From Chamaea fasciata (taxonomy: Eukaryota; Chordata; Aves; Passeriformes; Sylviidae): a stretch of 64,000 nt of DNA. This document shows, piece after piece, positions 1-9,034 of the stretch (the first letter of the stretch is position 1; each line of letters opens with the position of its first letter). The notes beneath the pieces were generated by a model. It was not told the DNA's origin, made no database searches, and saw only the letters and a list, made by a program, of their open reading frames with translations. Both the position numbers and the translations under genes were made by a program. The stretch is taken from positions 70,282,093-70,346,092 of the forward strand of contig JARCOQ010000006.1 of the NCBI GenBank assembly GCA_029207755.1, in the 5' to 3' direction.

Positions 1-149
1 CAGTATTTTCTCCGTTTCCTCCCTTCTTTGTCAGCTGTTGCTGACCTGACCCTGCTTCTCAGGAACTGCAGCCACATCCTCTTGTTGTCATCACCCATAT
101 GAGCAGGGTGTTGGTAACAACCAACGTGGCAATGCTTCCCCTTCCACAG

Positions 150-422
150 GCTGAGCTCATCGGGAGCTTGACCCACAAACTGGAAATCCTGAAGGAAGCC
201 AAGGAGGGCCTGCTCGCAGACATTAAGATGAATAATGCCCTCGGAGAGGAGGTGGAGCTGTTGATCAGCACGCTGTGCAAACCCAACGAGTTTGACAAGT
301 ACAAGATGTTCATTGGCGATCTGGATAAGGTGGTGAACCTCCTGCTCTCCCTCTCGGGACGCCTGGCCCGCGTGGAGAACGTCTTGAGCAGCCTGGGGGA
401 CAACGCCAACAGCGAGGAGCGG
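150..422 (+). CDS. SHROOM3: SHROOM3 penultimate coding exon
   Basis: The exon is 273 bp (91 codons), phase 0 at both ends. It is preceded by a pyrimidine-rich acceptor ending in CCACAG at 149 and followed by the donor GTACGT at 423. It encodes the first half of ASD2, from [10 protein letters not shown] to NANSEER. The reading frame stays open past 422, but the protein there loses family similarity, which supports the donor. Confidence 0.93.
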
Positions 423-1319
423 GTACGTATGGGCACAGCCCTGGCCTGCCCGGGGCGTGGGGCAGCAGCCTCCACCACCGTGGCATTACAGCGACCTCCC
501 GGGGCTGCCAGGAGGGCAGCACAGCGCTCTTGGCGCTCACGTGCCAGCGGTAGCTCAGACGTTGTCCCTGGGAATCTTAATCCTCTCTTGGATAAGCGCC
601 TGGGATCCTGCAGCCTTTGTCCGGACACAGAGCAGCTGTGTTGGGGACAGCCACGTTTTAACATTTTTGGGGTGGTTTTGAAACCAGATTTTGCCGGTCG
701 TTGTTTCTGTCAGGTAAGGTTTCCTGATGTCATTGGAGCACTTTCTGCCTCCCGTTGGCAAGGACGTTCCTAATCCAGTTCAGCGGGGTTCACATTCGCT
801 CCATAGTGAGGAATTCGTCCTCCTCTCCCAGGCTTTTGACTTCGTGTCTGGGAGCTTAGCAGCCATCTCCAGAGGTGGCAGGCGTGGTGCTGGGAGAAAG
901 GAAGGGCGGGTCAGGGCGTGTGGTGCTGCTGGTCCTGAAGGGCTCTCTCTGGTGTGCAGAGTTCACTGAACGAGAAGCGGAAGCTGCTGGCTGGCCAGCA
1001 CGAAGACGCCCGGGAGCTGAAGGAAAACCTCGACCGTCGGGAACGGGTGGTCTTGGACATCCTGGGCAACTACCTCTCTGAGGAGCAGCTCCAGGACTAC
1101 CAGCACTTTGTGAAGATGAAGTCTGCGCTCCTCATAGAGCAGCGAGAGCTCGACGACAAAATCAAACTGGGCCAGGAGCAGCTCAAGTGCCTGATGGAAA
1201 GTCTCCCCACGGACTTCACGCCCAGGGATGCAGCAGCAGCAGCTGCCCTGGCTGCAGCACTTGCTACCTCCTCCGGGGTCGGTGGTAAAACACCTTCAGC
1301 AGCCTCTTCCTCACTCTAA
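150..1319 (+). CDS. SHROOM3: SHROOM3, C-terminal ASD2 domain (last two coding exons)
   Basis: This is the 3' end of a Shroom-family gene; its earlier exons lie before the window. Two exons, 150-422 and 960-1319, join in phase 0 to give the last 210 residues. The sequence shows the Apx/Shroom domain 2, an alpha-helical coiled coil containing [57 protein letters not shown] and [17 protein letters not shown]. From family knowledge, ASD2 binds Rho kinase (ROCK) and brings it to apical junctions, driving actomyosin constriction in epithelia such as the closing neural tube. The match to remembered human SHROOM3 is close through the helical part. The last ~30 residues differ and are alanine-rich. 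SHROOM3 is preferred over its paralogues because SOWAHB and SEPTIN11 follow, as in human 4q21.1. SHROOM3 runs toward the galectin gene downstream, which is on the opposite strand. Confidence 0.95.
423..959 (+). other. SHROOM3 last intron
   Basis: A 537-bp intron with donor GTACGT and acceptor GGTGTGCAG. It holds no repeat or other feature I can identify. Confidence 0.85.
960..1319 (+). CDS. SHROOM3: SHROOM3 terminal coding exon
   Basis: This exon encodes 119 residues plus a TAA stop at 1317-1319. It begins [22 protein letters not shown], directly continuing the helix of the previous exon. Helical similarity to Shroom proteins runs to about LMESLPTDF. An alanine-rich, serine-rich tail then ends in SSSL, and it differs from the human tail as I remember it. 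Confidence 0.93.
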   Translation, partial: SSLNEKRKLLAGQHEDARELKENLDRRERVVLDILGNYLSEEQLQDYQHFVKMKSALLIEQRELDDKIKLGQEQLKCLMESLPTDFTPRDAAAAAALAAALATSSGVGGKTPSAASSSL

Positions 1320-1450
1320 CCTGTCCCAGGTGGAGCTGGGATACAGCCCTGCCCTTTGATCCCAGTACTTGGCAGATGATCCTTTTCAAAGACAGTGGAC
1401 AGACACAGGTCTAAATCAAGATTTTAATGAAGGAAAAAAAAAATAGCAAT

Positions 1451-1456
1451 AATAAA
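1451..1456 (+). terminator. Proximal polyadenylation signal of SHROOM3
   Basis: This AATAAA lies about 130 bases after the stop and is the first canonical hexamer. A T-rich stretch follows within 30 bases, as expected near a cleavage site. Confidence 0.5.
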
Positions 1457-1913
1457 GGTTTTATTTTCCTTTCCTTCCACCTCTGCTTCCTAGAAACTTA
1501 AATGAATGTGGAGGGAAATCTCCTGCCAGAGATGAAGAAGAATCTCACAGGAATTAAACACGTGACCTTTAATAAAAAACATGACCTCCTCTCTTCTCTC
1601 CCTTTTCTGCCTACCTGACACCTCATTAAATAATGAAGGATCTAAGAATGAAGCCTTAAAAATAAAACCAACCCATTTTACTGAACATTATTGATATTTA
1701 TATTTTTTAAAGAACAAGACAGAATGTGTAAGTTTTTGTACATACTCTAATCAGTTACTTGATTCTACTTTGTTCTGTATGTAGAAAAGACACTTAATTT
1801 TGTATTTCCTGAAGACCTTAACAAAAAGAGGGAACCCCAAAGATAGTCGTGCAGTAGCTTGAAACATCTCACCGTGGTTTTGTTGCTGTTGTTGTGGTTG
1901 TTTTTTTTAATAT

Positions 1914-1919
1914 AATAAA
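1914..1919 (+). terminator. Possible distal polyadenylation signal of SHROOM3
   Basis: AATAAA in an AT-rich setting about 600 bases after the stop. It would suit a longer 3'UTR isoform. Use is not shown. Confidence 0.3.
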
Positions 1920-1940
1920 AGGGCTACCAGAAGCAGCTTC

Positions 1941-4880
1941 ACCCTCTTTCAACACATGCTAAAGATGCCATTAAGTGGGCTTACAAAGGAGATTTTGGCC
2001 ACAAAAATAACAAATTTTTCCTCTTCTGGATCCTGTGGCCCTCTGAGTCTGAAATTCAAACATCTTTTATGTCAACCTGCATCTCAGGAGTCCAAGCTAG
2101 CATGAAGCAAGGAATTCACTGCAGGTATCTGGGGGAAATTCTGTCTTTATTTTGAATACTCCTAGCTGTGGTCTGTGTTTCTGCTGCAGCCTGAAAGATT
2201 TCCCTGAGGTGTGACAGAGATCTCTACTGACATGATTTATAGGCCCCGCTTTGAGTAGAGTTTCAGGGAAGCAGAGGGGGGGAGCTGTTTCAATCTAATC
2301 AAGACATTTCATTTGCCTTAAAAAAAAAAAGTCCTACCCACTGCTGCAGTTTAATTTATTGGATTTTAAAAAACACTTTTAATTCAGATTGATTTTTTTT
2401 TTTTTTTAGCCACCCTTTCATCTTACACTTACCAAAACAACTCACAAAGACGTGGTAGATCTGGGAGGTGTTTGTGTATTTTCCCTTTAGTGAGTTCTTT
2501 CCTGAAAAATACCAGTCCTGCCATTTATCCCCAGGTCAGGAAGAGGCTCCATCCAAACAGGATCTGCCTGTTTACTCCAGGAACCCGCGTGGCTTCAGGG
2601 GTAGCACCTCCAGCAAGTTTGGGGTGCGTAAGGCAAGTCCTGTATGTGTTCCCACAGTACACAGAAATGCCAGCTAATAAGGCAAGTGATAGGCACTGAT
2701 ACTTTTATAACAGCTTTTATTTTCAAGTGAGAAACGAGTTAAAGCCACAGTTTTTGTGGCGAGTGCAGAAAAACTCTGTTTGCACAATTTTGTTCAAAAA
2801 TCACCTTCCTAACTGCAAAGTTTACTGAGTTTGGTAGAAGTACACCTTGTATATGCACTTGATATATGTACTTGACATGTATTTAAAGGTAATTAAACAT
2901 CAGGCAAGCCTGAAGATGTACTTCTCGGGCGAAAAGATTTACTTCTTTTACTTCTGGCAAAAAGGGGAGCGCATTCATTGCTCTTTATCCCACCTTGCTT
3001 TTTTCTTGTGGCCATGAAACTAAAGGATAATGGCAACCCAGAATTTCCCAGACTGATTACATGATTTCATAGGAATACCAGGGACAGAATTTTACACTTC
3101 CCGTCCAGTCCTTGTAAACTTACTGACACAAATCTGTATTCTTGGGTCTGGCTGCATGAGATTGTTAAAACTGAACCTGTATCGCAGTGGCTGCAGTGGA
3201 GAAAGCCAGTACACCAAATACAGTGAGCATGATCTGCTGTGCTACCCAAAACACATCTCGGGGAAGGGGTTTTCAGCAGCCTGGCAGTTTGGGCTAAAAA
3301 TGAGCCTTATTTTGATAACAGAAACATCTGGTTTGGGTCAGTTTATGGTACCTGGGTCAAGCACCTTCTCCAGAGCTGTCTCCAGGTAAGTCATGGACTG
3401 TTGAAGGATCGTGTGACAGCCACCGTGGGAAAGCACGGATCTCCCTTCAGTGACTCGAGGAAAACCCTGGTAAGGACAGAGCAGTTACACTTCTGACACG
3501 TGGTGTCAGTTCCAAGTAAAATCTCCTTGCACAAGACCAATACCATTGTTATATCTGCACATTAGCTAGGACCGGCCTTTTTCCTGGGTCAGCATCCCTT
3601 AGATTATTATCTCCCGTCAAAGCAGGCCAGCTCTCAGTAAGGCCTCACGTGCTTTTAGCAACATGCATGTGATACAAGCGCCAGGAAAATCGAGTCATCC
3701 AGCTTCAAATTGGCCTCTTTTTTTTATCAGAGCCCTTGGGCAACTGACAGTCACAAGGAATTCACGTCGGATGCCTTCCTCAAGACTAGATCTAGTCAAG
3801 AGTGTTTACATACCAGGGTCTGTTGGTTGTAAGTTTGCACACAAGGTCTTTTGTGAAGGTTACCTATAAAATTGGTCCAACCCAGAGCACAACAGTTTAT
3901 GTGTCAGTTTATCCATCATCTTCACAAGTCGTTGTCATGGTTGTTTAGGCCGGTAATTAAGCAAGTAAAGCAGACTGCATAGCATTCCATAGTCGCTCCG
4001 CATACATCCTCTCCTTTGCAAAACGGGGAACAGGGCGAGCTTTTCATCCAAGAGCCCCTGCTTTAAATCAGCGTGAGCAAACTGAGGCACGCCTAGAGAC
4101 CCCATCCCCGCTTCCTCCGTGCCTCATTCAACCGCCCTCCAAGCCGGTGTCGACGTAAGAGCTGTTTATTCCTTTACACCCCGTGTCCTGGCTGCGGCAC
4201 ACTGTTAGAGCCCGGCTGTGTTCCCGCAGGAGCGCTGCTGGTGCCTCCGCACATGAGCCGAGTGTCCTGCAGCTGGGGTGCGTTCCGGGGTTTTGCCACC
4301 CGTGCGTTACTGAACGATCAGCCCTTTGCGTCGTGCAACTGGACGGGTGTCTGCGACCAGCCTTTGCGCGGCTTGGTGTGCACCGGTGCCAAAAGCTATT
4401 GCGATAAATCTGCTTGCTCCTTGCCCGTTTCGAGACGTCGGGGAGATGGGGGCTGCCGGTGTGGCTCTGCCTGCTTGGGGATTAGGAAAAAGGGCTTGTT
4501 TAGGAAACAGGGTCCACGTGAGCCAGGCAGCTTTTTCCTCTGTGCTTCGCAGCCTGAGGCCACGGCCTCCTGCGAGGGCTGCGCTGAGAAGCAGCGGGAC
4601 TTCAAATGAGAAAATCCAGCCGTACTTCTTAAATTCTTCCTAGTTTTAGCATTATATAAACTTAGAGAACTGAAATGCAAGAGGAAAAAAAAAATAATTA
4701 AAAAAAAAAAACACCAAGAAAAGAAACCAACAAGGACATAATTCAGCTGGGGAGGGTAAGAGCTGGTCAAAGCGTGACAGAATACGGGGAAACCGCTCCT
4801 GAGGCGCTTGTGTTTTTACTGAGGTAAAACGAAACTCTGATTAAACAAACAACCCCCGCCGGCTTGGAAAGGATGAAGCC
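1941..4880. other. Intergenic DNA, no gene recognised
   Basis: The first half is AT-rich, with A- and T-homopolymers near 2320-2330 and 2393-2408. CpG content rises from about 4.1 kb. No open frame here resembles a known protein, and I recognise no repeat family. Confidence 0.6.
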
Positions 4881-5260
4881 GGCACTCGAGAAGCTGTGAC
4901 GGGAGGTTTTGGAGAGAACGGCGGCCCTGAGCGGGAGCTTCTTGTGGCAGTTTTTGGGGGGAACCATTTCACCTCAGCCAGGGCTCCCCGCCGCCGCGCT
5001 GGGGGGCTGCTGAGGGGAGGGAGCCCTGCTGGCGAGGGGCTCCGGGCACCCAGCCCTCGGCGACACCGACGGAAACCGCAAAAAAGCACCGCCGGCCTCG
5101 CTGGCCGCCCCTCCTGCGGTGTCTTGCCGGCCAACAGCCGTGTGGCAATCAGGGCTGACAAGGGACAGCTGGGCCGGGGGCAGCCGGGCGGCGGTCCGCG
5201 CCTGAGGGGGTGCAGGAGGATGCGCGTCTCAGCCTGAAGCCTGCTGAGAAAAGGTGAGTA
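4881..5260 (+). other. Orphan CpG-rich block ending in a splice donor
   Basis: From about 4,880 to 5,235 the sequence is sharply richer in G+C and CpG than its surroundings and looks like a small CpG island. It ends in AAG/GTGAGTA, with the intron starting at 5254, which is a strong donor on +. An open frame crosses it on + (4896-5237), but the protein is low-complexity Arg/Gly/Pro and resembles nothing I know. One reading is the first exon and promoter of a non-coding RNA, or an unannotated 5' exon of a + strand gene. It could equally be an isolated CpG island used as an enhancer. Confidence 0.35.
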
Positions 5261-8200
5261 AAGCTAGATTTTTAATTTTTTTTTTTTCCTCTTTTCGCGG
5301 GGCACGTTGGCAGCATGCAGCATTGGAGGTTTAAGGGGTAAAACATCCCCGTTTTTTGGAAAGCAGGAGCGTTTGGTTTCTGAAAGGAGGGAGCTTGCTG
5401 GCCTGTGGGAGAGTGCCCACACCAGGGGGGTCTCAGCATGGCAGGACTTGCCCTCATCCCTCAGCTCCTGCCCACAGCCCAGACAGGACAGGGACAGGGT
5501 CTGTACCCACCTGACCCCAAGGATATCCCACCCCAGCAACATCCAGTCGTGTGCCCAGACCTCCGTCGCACCCTGGGAAAGGGGAACGGTGTGTTTATGG
5601 TTTCCTTTGTGCTGCCCCAGAACAGTTACGAGGTAACGCAGCACAAGGCTTGAGGCTGACTTTCTAAAGTGAGGACTTTCTAAAGCGAGTGGTAAAGTGC
5701 CCTTCGCTTTGTAAATGTTAGAACTGGGGCTGCGGGAGTGGGAGGTGAGGGAGGGCACAAGGGAGGAGCGCGGCAGAGGAACCTCCCACAGAGCTGGCCG
5801 GTGTTGGCCTCCTCATTTCGGACACCGGTTGTTGGTTAATTTTGTACGCGTATTGTTTGGAAGAAATTGTCGGGCAACATTTTGCTTGTAAATTCCATGG
5901 GAAGCGACCCCACTGGCTTCTCTTGCCCCACCTAGGGCTGCCCCTCAGCTTCCCGAGCACGCAGTTCCTGCGTGCACAGTGTCCTCCGACTGTGTTTTGA
6001 GGCTGTGACAATCAGTGCCACATGCAGGCTCGTGTAGCCGCTTGGATGGCCTATTTCTGTCGAGTGAAGTTAATGTGAACCGCTCAGGGAGAGGTTATTT
6101 TCTGTGAAGACAAAGCTGCTGGCCTGTCTTAGCCCTCACTGCTCTTCCAAGTTGTGCATGAGATTTTAATTCCTGTCCAACCTATTGCTTCCAAACTTAT
6201 CTTTTTTTACAATTGGTTATTTGTTCTCACCTTCCGAGGTGTGAAAGCACCTATCGCTTAATCTGTGCTGATAAAATCATTTAGGTTAGAAAAGACCCTT
6301 AAGGCCAAGTGCAGCTGTGAACCTAAAGCCACTAAATCCACCACTGTGCCCCCAAGTGCCACATCTCCACCTTTTCTAAGCACCCGCAGGCATGGTGACT
6401 CCACCACTTCCCTGGGCAGCCTGCTCCACTGAAGAAATTTCTCCTCACACCCAACTAAGTGTCCGTGTTGTAAGACAAAGCCTCACAGCCGTTTTGTAGG
6501 GGGGGTTGAGGTCCTGTTTTCTCTCGCCTTGATGGTGTAAAGAAATAAAATGGTGACTGCACACTGTGCGGGATTGAAATTCAAAAAAGAAAGAAAACCT
6601 GCACCCTTAGGTCATGTTGTGGTGCTTTCTGCTCCTTCCAGCAGCAAGCAGGGCTCAGGCTTCTCCCTGAAATCTTGACATGAGTTCCCTGTGTTCAGGA
6701 GAGCACACTTGGCAGGGACAAGTGTCACTTTCCCGTTCCCTGTGACCCTCTGCAGCGGGCCACGGAGTTGTGGCTTTCCCGATGGCTTTAGCAGGAGACA
6801 AAGCCTTGTCACCACTCCAGGAGCCAGCCAGGGCCCTGTGCATTTACTGGTGTCACTTAGAGGAACAGAATTATTTATAGCTCCTGGGCATGGGAGAAAA
6901 GACTCAAGCAGCAGGAAATGCTGGCAAAGGGATGCTTCCTTCCTACCCTTTCTCCTGTTTTATAGTCTCCTGAGTGGTAACTGCCAGGACTAAAAAGCAG
7001 GATAAAGCTAATTAATTCTTGTGGGAAGTCCAGGAGGGGGGCGGCCCCCGGGAAGGCGCTGTTTGTACCCTGAGCACCGCAGTCAGGAACACTTGTGGCT
7101 AACCTACTTGCAGTCAGGACTGCCAGCTCAAGGGCAAAAAATGGGATTAGCTTTGTTCTTGTCAGTTCTGAGGCACTATTCTTGTCAGGTGAGACAGACC
7201 TCACCTGACCAGGGCAGCCTGGAACAGAGACAGAGCTGTAAGCTACATCAGGGCCTTGCACTTTTTCAGTGTCACACACTTGATTGAACTTACCTTCAGC
7301 CAGGTTACGTAACAAAGGAACAAGACAAAAAGTGTTCTCTTTTCCCCAACTCCCCACCCCAAATACCCTGCAAAACACAAAAATCCCGAGTCTTGCTTGA
7401 CAAGGCAAAGCATCAGCAAGACTTATCTTCAGCTTTCCCTAATAAACACACGCAAGCCTCTAAGCACTGAGCTTCCTGTCCCATAAAGGATGCAGTAGGT
7501 GCAGGACAGGAATGAATCCCTCCATTATCCGTGGCCCTGCCCTGCAGTGCAGCCGGGCTCCTGCCATCTCCCCTGGGGGTGCCCAGCTCCCAGCAGCTGC
7601 TACAGTGCAGGGCTGGACAGTCAGCAGTGCTGCTGACATGAAGGCAGCCTGTCAGCCTCCCCATAAAAAGCCTGGGATGGCTGAAATACTCCACCCAAGC
7701 AGCTGGCCCAGCTTCTCAGCTGTTGAAGGAGCAGCTGTGCCTGGATTAACCAACAGGGATCACATTCCAGCCTTGGGGCAGCGTTTGGCTAAGGCGGCCT
7801 CACCTGCGCAGGCTGTTACTGACTGAGCCGCACCGGGCAGCACAGTCACACAGCCACAGAGGCAAACTGTCCAGGCTCCCAGTTCCACACAGCACGCAGG
7901 ACTTCCTTCCTTTCCATCGGGTCCTCAAATCCACAGCGCTCCCAGCTCCAGCCCTGTCTTGGGTCAGCGTGACCAGCAGGCTGTGGGGAAAGAGCAGTAG
8001 CAGGCACACTCCAAGGCATTGCATGAGCACAGAGGTCGTAAGCAGAAGCGACCCTCTACTAAGCTTTGTCCCTTCTTCGCCTGCCTAACTGCAGTTAGTT
8101 GTGCTCAGTGCACTCAGGATTCAATGCCCCCGGTAACTCTGGTGGATACAGCCCTTTAGCAGGGAAGGGTTCCAGACACTGACCCACAGGCCGCCACAGG

Positions 8201-8838
8201 GTTTGTCCCCCATACCTGACCTGTCACAGTACCTGATCCTCTGTCTCTGCCAGTGTCAACACCTCACGAGCACCAGGGACAGCCCGGATTCTCTCGAGTC
8301 ACTCCTAAGCTTTCTGTTAGGCTTCACCTTTCCTTCCACATCTTTTCCCCAGCAAGTGCAGGTAGCCCAGCCTGCCCACTCTCCTCTGCTCCCCAGGTAC
8401 ACCAGTGCCAGCCTGCAGCGCATGCAACTGCTGAACACATTCTGGGAATGCAAAGCTCCAGGCAAGAGCGCAAGCCATGCCAGGCGTTCCCTGTCAGTCC
8501 CCCATCCCCAGCAGGGAGCAGCATTTCGTGGTCAGAGATGGCACAAGGAACACCCGACACACACTTGTTCCTGGCTGGGAGTAGCCCTACACTTGGGAAA
8601 CCAGACAGGGGCCACTCAGTGCAGCCAGCAGGGTGAATGCAGCAACTGCTGCCACGGCAGCTTCACTCACAGTCACTCGGGCTTTGCCCGGCTCGTGTCT
8701 AGCTCAGTGCCAGCTGCAGTGTAAGGAGGAAAATGGCTGCATACACAGCCCCTCCGTGCCCACCCCACCCAGTGCACACACAGGAGCAAGCAGATTAGAG
8801 CAGGAAACAGCAGAGGAAGCAGCCATTGCAAGTTCTGG
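5261..8838. other. Intergenic DNA between SHROOM3 and the galectin gene
   Basis: Apart from the CR1 fragment near 6.3-6.5 kb, I see no gene, RNA or tandem repeat. Several open frames of 60-180 codons occur on both strands, but none has recognisable similarity or flanking splice sites. Confidence 0.6.
6271..6495 (-). mobile_element. Degraded CR1 LINE 3' fragment
   Basis: The + strand contains segments typical of the reverse complement of the 3' end of avian CR1 retrotransposons: an ATTTAGGTTAGAAAAGACC stretch, then CCACTAAATCCACCACTGTG, AAGTGCCACATCTCCAC, and GGTGACTCCACCACTTCCCT with GGGCAGCCTG following. The element therefore lies on the - strand. It is 5'-truncated and diverged, and lacks about 25 bases after the GGGCAGCCTG segment compared with the consensus as I remember it. 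It has no coding capacity. Confidence 0.85.
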
Positions 8839-8844
8839 TTTATT
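8839..8844 (-). terminator. Polyadenylation signal of the galectin gene
   Basis: AATAAA on the - strand (TTTATT on +) lies 46 bases beyond the galectin stop codon. This gives the short 3'UTR usual for prototype galectins. It is the nearest canonical hexamer. Confidence 0.75.
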
Positions 8845-8890
8845 TCACTACACAGGGGGGCAGAAAACAAAACAAACCAAGCTATAGCTG

Positions 8891-9034
8891 TTAGCTGAAC
8901 TTAATGGCTTTGACTTTGAAGTCACCCTCCACAGCCAGGTATTCAATTTTCTCCATGCCCAGCCGATTTGGGAACTTGAACTCTGCCTCGGGCAGCTTCA
9001 CCGTTGCCTCGGTTTCATCGAAGGAGATGCATAT
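8891..9034 (-). CDS. Galectin exon 4, C-terminal strands and stop
   Basis: The exon starts after a CTCTCTACAG acceptor and encodes 47 residues from ICISFDETEA to VKAIKFS, then TAA at 8893-8891. It contains FPNRLGMEKIEYLAVEGDF, which closes the beta sandwich and forms the dimer interface in galectin-1. Confidence 0.93.
   Translation of the reverse strand: MCISFDETEATVKLPEAEFKFPNRLGMEKIEYLAVEGDFKVKAIKFS

Larger units (their letters stand above)
1320..1940 (+). other. SHROOM3: SHROOM3 3' untranslated region, approximate end
   Basis: The AT-rich stretch after the stop contains canonical AATAAA hexamers at 1451-1456, 1571-1576, 1661-1666 and 1914-1919. Which are used, and so where the transcript ends, cannot be settled from sequence. 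The 1940 end is an estimate placed just after the last of these hexamers. Confidence 0.55.

Noticed and set aside
423..773. Continuation of the SHROOM3 reading frame past 422
   Set aside because: Similarity to Shroom proteins stops exactly at the GTACGT donor and resumes at 960.
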